Shown here: piece after piece, positions 53,664-64,000 of the stretch | Layout: each line of letters starts with the position of its first letter | How positions within the stretch are numbered: the first letter of the stretch is position 1 | From: Globomyces pollinis-pini | Lineage: Eukaryota; Chytridiomycota; Chytridiomycetes; Rhizophydiales; Globomycetaceae | NCBI GenBank assembly: GCA_025399215.1 | Contig: MU621096.1 | Span: forward strand, 108,158-172,157 | Direction of reading: 5' to 3' | Length of the DNA: 64,000 nt | Notes under the pieces: model-generated | What the model was told of the DNA's origin: nothing | The model's input: only the letters and a program-made list of their open reading frames with translations | Databases searched by the model: none | Translations under genes and position numbers: made by a program

Positions 53664-56471
53664 ATGGACAAACGACATCCGTCAATTAGACACGAGGACT
53701 CATCCAAAGAATCCAAAGGGAGTTTAGGTAGCTTTAATGGTGCATCTTCAATGAAGAAACAAGATGAGCTGTCAAAACGAAATTCAAACAGTGGAATTCG
53801 TTGGAAATTGGAACATAATAGCCCAGTAAATACGCCAGAAACGGAAATTAATACGTGAGAGATAAATATTGACTCTTAGGGTGCCTAGTTCTAAACTAGT
53901 TGATGATGCAACAACAAAAGTATCTGATACCACCAGAAACATCAAGTATGGAAAGCTTCCAAAGTTAGACGGACCGCTTAAACCTGAAGATCCTTACTTA
54001 TTGGCTAGTAAGAAGCCCGAAATTGAATATAGTATGTCAGCTAACTGAATAATTGTTTAGTAACGAACACACTCTCAACCAAAACAACTGATAGTCCCAA
54101 AAATTTGGCAAGTCCAGCTGTATCGGTCAAAAGTAACAGAAGCAGTAAATTAGAAATAATCAGAGAGCCACCACTATATGAAGAAGTACCGTTACCCATC
54201 GAGAAAGCACCAACAGTAAAACGACGGACTTCTGTATCTGTGAATGGTTTAAATGAATCAGGATTACCTCTTAACTCACCAATACAGTTTAAACACATTC
54301 CACGCAACAAGCAACGGGCACAATCCCTCACAATGAAAGAAGCACTGATGATTTCACTTAAACGAAATCCAGACAGCAAAACTGGGGATTCAGCTGCAAA
54401 ACTTAATTCTAATGCTACCATAAAGACGTTGAACACCAATAACTCAATTCATCAGCAAAAACCAGACAATAGTAGCAGTGTTGAAAGTAAATCGAAATTA
54501 CCAAGGCAAAGAGCACCATCACTGACAATACAAGATGTAGATAATCGGGAGATTTACTCCGAACCAGCCCCACAAGAGCCCATTGTTGAAGAGAAAAATA
54601 TTGAAAAGGCCGGTGATAAATACTCTTCAACCGATCTATTGAGCTACTCATCGGGCAATCTATTGATGAAAATAGACAACATAGATTATTCTAAACACCC
54701 TAATCTATCGAATCCCGAACAAAAGCCTTCTTTGAAGTCTATTCAACAAACGACCCCTCTTTCATCAAATCACAGCCCTGTGAATTCTAAGAATTCATCA
54801 TTTTGTGAAGATGAAGATGAATGGTTTGAAGGAGTTGAAGAAGTCAAACAATTTAGAAAAAATACTGTAAAATCAATGGCGTCTAATATGACTACTGATA
54901 CACTAACATCTAAAACAAGAATGGCTAAATCTTATGTGCAAAACATCTACCACTCATTTATTAGCTACAAAACAGAATCAGTTATAATGCTACTCTTGCT
55001 TCTACCTTTTTTTGTAGTGCTTTTTGGTGTCTTCGAATTCCCTAGATTGGTTTTCCCTAATTACTATTATGCTTTGACTTACAAAATAATAATTGTGTTA
55101 ATTGGTTTGCTTGGAGTGAAGAGTATAAAAATCATTAATCGGCGACACTCAGATATAAATGTAATGAGAAAAGTCTTGAATGGTGATGCAAACATCAAGT
55201 TCCTGTATAATGCTGTTACTCGAGGTACACAAGATAAGATTCTTTCTCTTTCTAGTAATCTAAAGCTGTTTAACATTATAGCCGCGATCTTCTATGGTTG
55301 CTTAATTGCCACTGAATTAACATTGGAGACTATTCCATCCGAAACCCCATACTCTGCTGGCATGGCAACACACTTAGCATACGATCTATCAGCGGTAAAC
55401 ATAACTTCTTCTCCGCAGGAAAGATTCTTTAATGCCATTGGAGCCCAATATACATGTCAGTCTTGTCAATCTATTAAAAACTCAAATTCTTACTTGGTGC
55501 CCATATCATTGTTTTTGAAAACTGCACCTGCTCCAAATATGGAAGTTATAATGAATGCTCCAATGGATATAATATCTTTACAAGTCACTTGTTACAAACA
55601 AAACAGTCCAGGACAACTCACATCTGACTTTCGTTTTCACCTAAACAGTATCAGTAACGGACAAAACTCGTCTGCAGTTGACTTTAGAATATCGAAACGA
55701 ACGGATGCTGGAATCCTTACTCGTCGTTGCAGTTTAATTGCTCGTGATTATAGAGGATCTGTGAAGATTAGGTATCATACATCCAAATTGGGGAGAGTAA
55801 CTACTATGGGAGTTACAAGTATTGGCCCTAGCAATCCTGCAACGTGTAAAATTGATGCTGGATACTGCTTAAATACCCCGTTACGCCCCAACCTGTCATT
55901 TACATTACTAAGCAATGTATTTACTATTGGAGACTCGAATCTACAGAAAGGATTTACCGAGCGCTTTCAGTTAATGCCTGATCCATCAGTCACAATCAGT
56001 GATGATATTTTTAGCAAGCTCATAGCATTAAATATGGTAGTCGCCTTGAAATCTTCGGTTGGATCATTTATTGGTGAAACAATCCCGGTCGATCTTTTGA
56101 CCGATGAGATATCGGTTCAGTTTAACATGAACAATGTTCTTTTTATTTTAACACTTGTAACTGCTTCAATATGTATAGTTTTGGCAGTAGGTCTTATCCT
56201 GATTAATGTGCTCACTCTAAATCAACCGAACAGATTATTGAGAAGACTGTCGCTCAGTATGAAACCTGGTGCTCAATATATGGCAGATATATCGAAATTG
56301 GTCTATACGAATTATGTCAAAAATGATGAATCAAATTGGGACGCAGATAATATCAGATTTGGTGAATCAAGACAGACGGTGAAGGATGATGTTGGAGTAT
56401 TGAGATTTGGTAAACGGGAAGACTTGGTGAAATATCGAGACACAAAAGCATACTATTCTCTTAAAAAATAG
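53664..56471 (+). CDS. large fungal membrane protein, unknown family
   Basis: A 917-residue protein in three exons with introns of 25 and 29 nt. The first 400 residues are disordered, Ser/Lys/Asn-rich and contain RRTSVSVNG, RQRAPSLTIQD and acidic DEDEWFEGVEEV. Then come two or three TM segments (MLLLLLPFFVVLFGVFEF, YKIIIVLIGLLGV, LFNIIAAIFYGCLIATEL), a roughly 400-residue extracytosolic region with eight or so Cys (QYTCQSCQSIKNS, ATCKIDAGYC), and a last TM (VLFILTLVTASICIVLAVG) before a short basic tail. I do not recognise it. Layout suggests a plasma-membrane or ER protein with a disulfide-bonded outer domain and a phosphorylatable tail. Confidence 0.8.
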
Positions 56472-56547
56472 ATCAAAATAATTTTAAATGCAATTGTTAA
56501 ACTATTTGTTCTTTTAAAGACTATGTGCATTCTTTTCTTGACGTCGT

Positions 56548-57976
56548 TTACCTTGTAATTAAGTCTATTACATATTTACCTTCAATAAACGCAATACTTT
56601 CAGCGTAACTCTGTGGTAAAACTTTAAATTCAACAGGACTAAAAAAAGTGAAATAGAATTCATTTGTGGTTTCGGTTTCTCCAGTTTTATGATTCAATAC
56701 ATTCGCCACTACCGATATCTGAAAAGTAGTTCCTTTGTTTGGTTCATAAGTGGAATAGATCACTTGAGCTTTCATTGAAAGAATTGACCCTATCGAAACA
56801 GGTTTCTTAAAGCTGATATCATCAATTGCTAAAAATCTAATTTTGGATTTACTAACTAGTAGTGCCACTGCAGAAGCTAATTCATATGCATTTCTCATAA
56901 GAAATCCACCTATCACATTAGTTAGTATTGAATATGTGATGTACCAAAGATTTTATTGTACATATTTCGGTCTTGTGGTGTTGTTAAGATCAATGTCTTT
57001 TGAACAGTATCTTTGATCCATATGGTATTTTCTGGCATTGGCTCTAAATGATCTGAATACTTTTTAGCTTCTAAATGCAGTCCATGTACTATATACATCT
57101 CTTCTACGTTTGGAGGTGATTTTGCCCGTTCAGATAGTGTCTTCTTTCTTGATTTGTTTACTTTCAAATTAATTTTAGGCAAAATTATTTACCTGCTCCT
57201 TTGTCATATAAACTGTAGTCTTCCTCGGTTTCCAGCCTTAATGGTGCTATTTTCATTGGAGTAACTGTGGTTTTATCAATTGCGACCTTTGATTAATGAT
57301 AAACCTTTACCATAATAAATTTTGCGCGAAGAATTACTTCTCCATGTGTTTTCTTTAGCGATGCATCGTATCCAAAGCTTTCTTGACCTGGTTTCGGTGC
57401 AGGTTCTGTTAAACATTCCATTGTTAGGGTCACTTCCATAGATGATGAACCCACGTATGTAGTAAAACCGCTGAGTTTGATATCTCGGTCAACTGGAAGC
57501 GGTTGAATCAAATCAATCCTGTCTAAAGTTGCCGTTACAACCTGCAATATGTGTTTATTTTCCTCTGTGGTTGAATGTGCAAATGCAACTATAGCAGCCA
57601 ATACATCCATATCTTCCAATATTTTACCCATTCTAAAGTTCAGTTGAAAGGGTAGTTACCTTATCCCAGTACCAGTCATATTTTTATAGTCCTCCAAGGT
57701 GGACTGATCACTTCCAAATCGAAGGAAATCTTCCACATAAGAGTCTCTTGGTCGACGAGTCGAAGGATCAAATGAGGCAGGGGTAGTATGCATCTTTAAG
57801 AAGTTGGCAACTTTGTTTTCGATTGGGATTCGTTTAGAAACGAAAGGCATGTACTTTGAAAGGACAACTATGGGCCAATCAAATCAACTGTGAATACCTT
57901 TACTGACGAATCTTACATGGACCCTAGCAGTGGATTTTTCCAAAGATTTCCAAATGACACGTTTTAGGCCAAACAT
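56548..57976 (-). CDS. acyl-CoA thioesterase, ACOT9 type, mitochondrial
   Basis: A 426-residue protein in six exons with introns of 30, 27, 24, 32 and 35 nt. The first exon gives a mitochondrial presequence (MFGLKRVIWKSLEKSTARV). Two hot-dog domains follow: the first around ILEDMDVLAAIVAFAHS and GEVILRAKFIMVAIDK, the second around YNKIFGGFLMRNAYELASAV and TTNEFYFTFF. ACOT9 enzymes hydrolyse acyl-CoA to free fatty acid and CoA in the mitochondrial matrix. The 24-nt intron at 57287-57310 restores FIMVAIDK as in the family. The start at 57976 is preferred over 57850 because it adds the presequence. Confidence 0.9.
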
Positions 57977-58170
57977 AATCAGGAAAGTCAGTCGCGTAAA
58001 AAACCTTAGAAATACACTGGAAGTGAATGCACAGCCAAACATGAATATCCCCAGTTGCATGACTGTTTGCTGTCTAAAGACACCTGTTCCATGGTTTCAG
58101 GCGTAGTTTCACCGACGTTGCCACCTACGGCTTTGGTTCTGCAAGCATTCCAAACTCACACTTTTAAAAA

Positions 58171-60108
58171 ATGTCAGCCAATGGATTGAATCCTAGAAAA
58201 GACCATTTGTCGGCTGATGATTTTGACCAGCAGATGAAATTATCTCAAACTACTAGAATTAAACTGTCGAATTTTAACGAAGAAAAACTAAATGCTCATG
58301 TTAATTTAGAATCTCCAGAAATTCAGTCAGTCATTAACCAACTGGAGTATGTCAACCCTCAAGGTGACCCATATCAAAATCAAATGCAATATAGACAAGA
58401 AATGGATAGGAGGTATATGCAACAAGAAGACCGACGATATGTTCAACAGGATGAGCAAAGATACAATAAACAAGAAGAACAGAAATATATTCAACAGGAA
58501 ATGGAAAGGCAATATGCAGCTCAGCAGAGAAATAATAATCCAAACATGAATCAACAGTCCCGTAGAGATTCTATTGATTCTCTTTTGGATGATACTCCGG
58601 GCCCTAAAAAGAGCGACACCCAAATGCTTGCTGAATTCTTAAGAACAACAGGGCCTCAGCAACCATCTCCTCCGCCTGTAAAGAAAGGGTTCTTTGGATG
58701 GGTCAAGAAAGAGCGAAAGGAAAAGGAAAAGGTAAATGGTCCTCCTATTCTAACATACGTAGAAAGAGCCATCTGAAAAACTGGCCACTAGAAAACCAAC
58801 TACGTTTCAACCTCCGCAAAATGTGTTGCAGAATTCTCCAAGTTCTCGAAGGCAGAGTTCTCTTCCTAGTCAAAGACAACCAATTGATATTGCTTCTCAA
58901 ATGCCTGCACCTATGGATGCTCCTCAGCAAAACCAACCAGACCAAAGTCAAGCTCCTTACCTCCCTTTTGAAGAAGACACAGAATCATTTGAAATGGACT
59001 TTATGACTGACAAAGAATTGATGCAAAATACTGACTTCAATGCTGGTTTTATTGAAATCGAAAGTAATTATGTAAAACAACCATCAAAAGTCAATAAGGG
59101 TGTATCCTTTTCTGATGTGGTTGAAGATATGGAAGAACGATATTACGAGGAGCAACAAATGGCAAATCAAACCGGTCCACAAAATCCACCAGTTCCTGTT
59201 ACAATGCAAAATCCTCCAATGATGCCAAACCCAGCATTTATGGACCCAATGCGAAAACCTATGATAAACTCCAGAGGTTCATCGTTGAAAAACCTTGCTG
59301 TAGACCAACCTCAAGAACCGATTCGTAATCCTGTGATGGGTTTAAATAAAAGTGGATCTATGGAAGATATTCAGAGAGTAAATTCATTTGAAAAGCAACC
59401 GCCATTGAACTTGGTACCTATGGTTCTGCCCCCACAAAAAACAGCAAGACAAAACCCACCAAATGCGACACCAATCTTTAACCCACGCGAGTCCTCTAGT
59501 CCAGCCAATTCTCCTGCGTTTAATCAACCAATGATGACTTCTATGCCCCCATTGCCGAAGACAACTGGACCAATGCCAAATATAGTTACTGAACCGGTTA
59601 GAACAATTTCGACTGGGACAGCCTCATCTGAAGGTGAAAGCTCATTCTCTCAAGAAGTTTTCAATAACATACGACTTTCATCCCCAGAAATTCCTCCTTC
59701 ACCAGAGTCCTTTGATAAATCAAGGAAAAAAGTTCGTCATGTACAACAACAAACTAAAAATATACAATTACGGGACATGATTGTTCAAACTGATTTAGTG
59801 GTCGAAGACAAATCAGAAGAAAATGCCCAATTGCTTGCAAGAATCGCAGCTCTGGAAGCTGAAGTAAGCACTTTGAAAGAAGAAAATGGTATGATGTCTG
59901 AAACTATGCAAGAACAAAAGAGGGGTTTTGATAAACTTTCTGCACAAGCTTACAAGAAGATTAAAGAATTGTTGACTGATAGAAATATAATGTCAATTGA
60001 GATCAAGAGTTTGCACGCACAGGTAAAATGGAATTGTGTATACTAATTGTCTAGATGGATCAAATGGAATTGCAATATCAAGAATGGACAGAAAACATGG
60101 AGCCTTAA
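58171..60108 (+). CDS. Gln-rich coiled-coil protein, unknown
   Basis: A 624-residue protein in three exons with introns of 31 and 32 nt. A Gln/Arg/Tyr repeat region near residues 75-115 (RRYMQQEDRRYVQQDEQRY) is a degenerate 8-residue helical repeat. A long Pro/Gln/Asn-rich linker follows. The C-terminus is a coiled coil (ENAQLLARIAALEAEVSTLK, MQEQKRGFDKLSAQAYKKI). Two features stand out: SRRDSIDSLLDD and NKGVSFSDVVEDMEER, the latter containing VSF, which resembles a PP1-docking site. No TM or signal peptide. Could be a cytoskeletal or polarity scaffold; that is inference. It converges on TAN1 with 26 bases between stops. Confidence 0.65.
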
Positions 60109-60134
60109 TAATAAAGATTTATCTATTAAATATG

Positions 60135-61005
60135 TTATGCCTTTTCTAACTTTGATTCTGGTTTTTCCTTTACTTCACTTTCTAGGAGTTGTTCAACATT
60201 GTAACGTTTTAATTTTTGGTAATCAGATACAATAGATATCCCACATACATTATTTAGAATTTCCACGATGATACAAACAGATGGAGTAGATAAATTAACT
60301 ACATGATGACCAGGGACCAAACTAGCAATATTTGTGATTAATTCATCACGAATAATTTTTGAATTATTTCTAAAATAATGAATATGTATATAAAATACCT
60401 AATTTTAGGGACCACTGAATAAGTGATTGAAGATTTACTTTCAAAATAATCTTTCAATAAAATTTCTGCCATCAATTTGATTTCTCGCATAGTAGCAAAA
60501 CAAGTATTATTTAAAGGCTAATTAAAAGAAAATCAATGAATTCAAGAAATCATACAATTAATCTAGAACAAAATCTTGTTTTTTTAACTTTGAGTTTAAA
60601 AAATTGAGATAATAATTTATGAATGAAATCAGATGGATTTAAAGAAGGATGTACCTAAAATAAATTATAAATTTTGAATGAATCAAATACTCTAATAAAG
60701 ACCGTACAATCAATTCCAGTTTGAATATGAGAAAATAACTTTTTATCTCGTTTCTTTAACATTAATAATTCATTTTCTAATTCATCTTCAATATTTGAAA
60801 ATTTTGAATGATTTTGATTGAAATCTTGAAATTCTTCAAGTTGTTCAGAAAATTCTTCAAAAACTTTAAGAATTTCTGATTGAGCTGCAATTTCTTTTCC
60901 TCGATGACAAGTTACTAAGATTCCTTTGGTTCCTGATTCAAGTGTAAATCCTCCTTTGGTTTCAAACCCACTCTTTTTATATGATTTTCGTCCTTCTTTG
61001 GGCAT
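60135..61005 (-). CDS. TAN1: TAN1/THUMPD1, tRNA acetylation adaptor
   Basis: A 255-residue protein in four exons with introns of 36, 38 and 29 nt. GTKGILVTCHRGKEIAAQSE opens the protein and matches Tan1; the THUMP domain has KKTRFCSRLIPLNNTCFA and YSVVPKIRNNSKIIRDELIT, close to yeast Tan1. Tan1 binds tRNA Leu and Ser and guides the Kre33/NAT10 acetyltransferase to make N4-acetylcytidine at position 12. The conserved parts appear only after splicing, because each intron is small and frame-keeping. Nuclear or nucleolar location expected. Confidence 0.92.
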
Positions 61006-61079
61006 AACAATTCAAAAAACTTTTTTTAAAGAAAATGATTTTGAGTATATTAAAGTTGTTGATGAGTTAGATAAAATTC

Positions 61080-62494
61080 TTAATGGATTTCCAAGTGTCC
61101 TTTAATGGCACTTCCAACATTTACAGTATCAATCAAGAATGTATCATGACCATACTTGGCATCTAATTCATAATATGTAACATTCTTATTCCCTGATTTA
61201 CGTAAACAATCAGCAATCTCTTTTTGTTGCCATATAGGAAATAATAAATCTGATTGGACACCAAGTACTAAAGTGGGCATTTGAATAGGTGATAATCCTT
61301 GAATGAGTCGACGCTCTGCTTCATTTGGATCCATATTTGGTTCTTCTACCGTAGGTTTCACTCCAATCTGTGGAATAGGATGGCTCATATCAAACAAATC
61401 CATTGCTTTCGATTAGAAAAATGTTCCATTACCTTTTGATACATAGAGCAGTGAGTTTGGATCATAGGTCAAGCAAAACTTTTCTCCTTGATGATCAATG
61501 TAGGTTTCAATCAAAAAATCAGGACATAATGCTGGTTTATCTTCTGGTTTTGCTCTAGTTCTTCCAAATCGCTCTTCCCATTCTGGTCCAGATCTGTATG
61601 TAATGGTTGCTATTTGTCTAGCTAACTATGAAATGTAAGTTAATAAAATTCTTACCTTCATACCACTATGTGGTAAAACACCTTTATAGTAAAATCCTTT
61701 ATTCCAGTTTGGATCCGCCATCAAAACTGGATATTATTTTATATGATATTATACCTTGTCGTTGAGCAAAACGTAATGCGATGGAATAAGGATGGGACCT
61801 AGCAGCCGCAGAGATTGTGATCAATTTTCCTACTCGTTCAGGAAACATGGCAGCAGCTGCAATACTCTGCATTCCTCCCATTGAACTTCCAACACTAGCA
61901 TGTAATTTTTGAATTCCCATTTGATCCAGCATTTGAAATTGTGCACGTACCATATCAAAGATTGTCTACAGTAAGCATTGATTCATAACTTACCACAATT
62001 GGAAACCTTGTTGCATAACGTTCACCATCAATTGGTGAAACAGATGAAGGACCACTGGATCCATAACAACCACCAATTACGTTTGTGCAAATGACATGAA
62101 ATTTATCCGTATCAATTGCTAAACCAGGACCAATGAATTTTTCCCACCAACCTGGTTCCATATTATTTGGTTGAGATTTAGCATGACTTGATCCAGACAA
62201 TCCCGTATGTAATAAAATGACATTATCCTTTTTATCATTTAATTCCCCCCAACTTTCATAAGCAATTTTAACTTGTGGTATTGAATCACCTAAAATGAAT
62301 TCAAATGGTTTTTGAAGAATAGTTTCTGAATAACCAGATACGATATTTTCATAATTAGGTTCAGGACCATCTTCCAATGCTTTTTGACGAGAATCATGTT
62401 TTGCTAGACAAGGGAATTCGACTTGATTAGATAGTCTAACAAATTGACCATTAATCCTTTTAGAAAAGATATTTTTTGTAATTGAACGAATCAT
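61080..62494 (-). CDS. MetX/CysA-type homoserine or serine O-acetyltransferase, mitochondrial
   Basis: A 433-residue alpha/beta-hydrolase in five exons with introns of 28, 28, 30 and 27 nt. The N-terminus ([20 protein letters not shown]) is a presequence. Family motifs are [26 protein letters not shown], the nucleophile elbow GSSMGGMQ with Ser, [28 protein letters not shown], and the C-terminal Asp and His ([18 protein letters not shown]). Enzymes of this family acetylate homoserine (methionine path) or serine (cysteine path). The mitochondrial signal and [11 protein letters not shown] segment favour the fungal CysA/Cys2 serine branch over Met2, but substrate cannot be fixed from motifs alone. 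Confidence 0.88.
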
Positions 62495-62686
62495 GAATTA
62501 TTTTAGTTCAAGTTTGTATTGAATTTTATAATTTTTCCAGATGGACAAAAATAGACCGAATGTCGTGATATGGTGTGATAGTGTCTAATCAAATGGATCA
62601 ATTCAATCACCTCACTACCGGTAATTAGTTGATTTTTATAATTAGTTTGGCATTTTATTTTATATTCAGGAAAATTATAAAAGGAA

Positions 62687-64000
62687 TTACACCTTCTTGT
62701 GGAATCGTGTTGTTCCTCTCATTTGTAAATTCTTGATATCTACTATACTAATCCTACCAACTATTGTTAATATATTACATTTACCTTCACAGATACTCTG
62801 TAATTGCGTTTGTGTAAGCGATTTAAGACAAACATTCATCCATCTTTTACCAACATATTCAATCAATTGTTGTTGTGTAGCATACAAAATACCATACAAA
62901 TTATGACTTTCAGTTTGAACGTGTAAGTCCAACATTATTGAAACCCCATTTAATAAAGATACACAGTTGGATTCATTGATGGTTTCAAAAAATTCAACAA
63001 GTAATTCTTCATCTTGCCAAGTACCTTTCGTTAAAAACCGAACGAAAGTATGGTCTGATTGTACAACCTTAGAAAGGTTATTGATCAAATGATTCAAACA
63101 AGTTTCCTTGATCACAGACACTTCAGGTTCCACTTCAGTAAATCGTACATGTCGTAATGATTTTTTAAAGAAATAATACTTTTGAAATTCCATGAATGCA
63201 TTTTCTATTCCAATTCCTTTCACTATCCGTTGAATAATTACTTTCCTAATGGAGGAACTACAAGTAGACCAAGAATTTCCAAATGCTATATGCCAATGAT
63301 TATCAATGATTTTTAAAGATACAGACGCGATATTACCATTCAACTTATAGAAATATTGATAAACTTTTAGTAGATGATCTAAGTGTGGACATTGTTTTGT
63401 GCAAGTATTTGAATGATCAAGGTAATCAATTATAAGTACCTCTATTTGACTGTATAGCGTACTATAACACAGGTAATCTGCCAATTTAAATAACTTTGAA
63501 ATTCGTTTCAAGTTGTTGGAAATGAACAAATTGTGTATTGGTTGACTGTTTTTGGAAAGAGGATTTGACCTGACTCTCTGTCTATCATCGGATGGTTGGC
63601 TGTTTTTGGAAAGAGGAATTGACTTGACTCTCTGTCTATCATCTGATGGATCTACTGAGATTACCCTTGCCGATTTTTTGTTTCCACGCTTCCCTCTGTA
63701 TTGTTTCAAATCGTTTGGAGTAGAACTACGTTTACTGGTTATATTTGTTGCTTCAACTAGATCTTCCAGAGATTTCTGAGGTTTATCACTAGATTCTGTG
63801 ATCCAAAGTGACTCTAGTTGTCCAGTATAAAGGAACCTAATAAGGAGATCAATTTCATCTCTATCAAAGTGTTCATTCACAACTACTATACTAGATGATG
63901 AATCTTGAAAATTCGAGTTGAATAGTACTCTAAAGAACTCTATTCTAGATAACAAGATCCGATGTACTTTTACAGATAAAACTTGACCAAATCTTAATTC
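62687..64000 (-). CDS. BTB/POZ domain protein, truncated by the window edge
   Basis: The coding frame is open from the stop at 62687 to the right edge, so the N-terminus lies outside. The visible part begins in a BTB fold: FGQVLSVKVHRILLSRIEFF and VLFNSNFQDSSSSIVVVNEH, then DLLIRFLYTGQLESLW, as in cullin-3 or Kelch-type proteins. After a basic linker with two copies of an 18-residue repeat comes LFKLADYLCYSTLYSQIEVL, which resembles the BACK-like helix after BTB. The remaining 250 residues are helical and unrecognised. It may act as a CUL3 substrate receptor. No intron in the visible 1.3 kb. Confidence 0.75.
   Translation of the reverse strand, partial: ELRFGQVLSVKVHRILLSRIEFFRVLFNSNFQDSSSSIVVVNEHFDRDEIDLLIRFLYTGQLESLWITESSDKPQKSLEDLVEATNITSKRSSTPNDLKQYRGKRGNKKSARVISVDPSDDRQRVKSIPLSKNSQPSDDRQRVRSNPLSKNSQPIHNLFISNNLKRISKLFKLADYLCYSTLYSQIEVLIIDYLDHSNTCTKQCPHLDHLLKVYQYFYKLNGNIASVSLKIIDNHWHIAFGNSWSTCSSSIRKVIIQRIVKGIGIENAFMEFQKYYFFKKSLRHVRFTEVEPEVSVIKETCLNHLINNLSKVVQSDHTFVRFLTKGTWQDEELLVEFFETINESNCVSLLNGVSIMLDLHVQTESHNLYGILYATQQQLIEYVGKRWMNVCLKSLTQTQLQSICEGKCNILTIVGRISIVDIKNLQMRGTTRFHKKV
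63540..63647. repeat. two 54-bp direct repeats in the BTB gene
   Basis: Two adjacent 54-bp copies (63540-63593 and 63594-63647) differ at a few bases and encode PSDDRQRV(K/R)S(I/N)PLSKNSQ twice, in frame. Recent duplication; Ser/Arg-rich and probably disordered. Confidence 0.9.

Noticed and set aside
57287..57310. Apparent 18-nt intron in the ACOT9-like gene
   Set aside because: A 24-nt intron with an upstream GTAAAG donor gives FIMVAIDK, as in the family; the 18-nt option adds two residues.

Overview
The window is nuclear DNA of a fungus, most likely an early-diverging, non-Dikarya lineage. I place it from gene content and cannot name the species. Fungal markers are a Pil1-type eisosome BAR protein, a separate mRNA guanylyltransferase with no fused triphosphatase, Ctr copper transporter architecture, GPI-type surface proteins and a proteinase K-like S8 protease. 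Half-size ABCA and HAUS6-like genes point away from budding yeasts. The DNA is AT-rich and dense: about 46 protein genes in 64 kb on both strands, many intergenic gaps under 150 bases, the standard genetic code, and no tRNA, rRNA or CRISPR seen. I placed about 130 introns by eye. Nearly all are 23-38 nt with GT(A/R) donors and YAG acceptors. The models I totalled keep an intact frame, so the many short ORFs here are exons rather than separate genes.

Layout. 0.2-5.5 kb: NTF2-like protein, terminal nucleotidyltransferase, CDC25/rhodanese phosphatase, Ctr copper transporter. 5.6-14 kb: short coiled-coil ORF, LAMTOR3, HAUS6-like protein, Pol I subunit RPA12, a long KNL1/Spc105 kinetochore protein, a small coiled-coil protein and an EF-hand membrane protein. 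14-20 kb: DEK_C plus double SWIB protein, RNF10/Mag2 E3 ligase, F-box-like protein. 20-31 kb: full-size ABCG transporter, secreted LRR protein, eisosome protein with a zinc finger, secreted S8 protease, C2H2 factor. 31-41 kb: surface and transport region with a Cys-rich protein, two tandem AAAP transporters and four secreted or GPI-type proteins, three of which share one 10-cysteine pattern. 41-51.6 kb: half-size ABCA, two tandem SKP1 genes, a Ser/Asn-rich protein, mRNA capping enzyme, AlaX editing protein, RNase P subunit POP4, mitochondrial ribosomal protein mL43. 51.6-64 kb: alanine aminotransferase, a large membrane protein, ACOT9-type thioesterase, a coiled-coil protein, TAN1, a MetX-family acyltransferase and a BTB protein cut by the window edge.

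How the genes relate. Most are unrelated housekeeping genes packed tightly. Three themes recur: mitosis (KNL1, HAUS6-like), SCF/BTB ubiquitin biology (two SKP1, F-box-like, BTB, RNF10), and a cell-surface and nutrient set (S8 protease, LRR protein, AAAP pair, 10-Cys family, Ctr, ABCG, ABCA). The most unusual observations are the 10-cysteine surface family cluster, a head-to-tail triple intron in the capping enzyme gene, a probable 6-nt exon in RPA12, RD(S/T)I..FF repeats in KNL1, and a Rad18-like zinc finger on an eisosome BAR protein.
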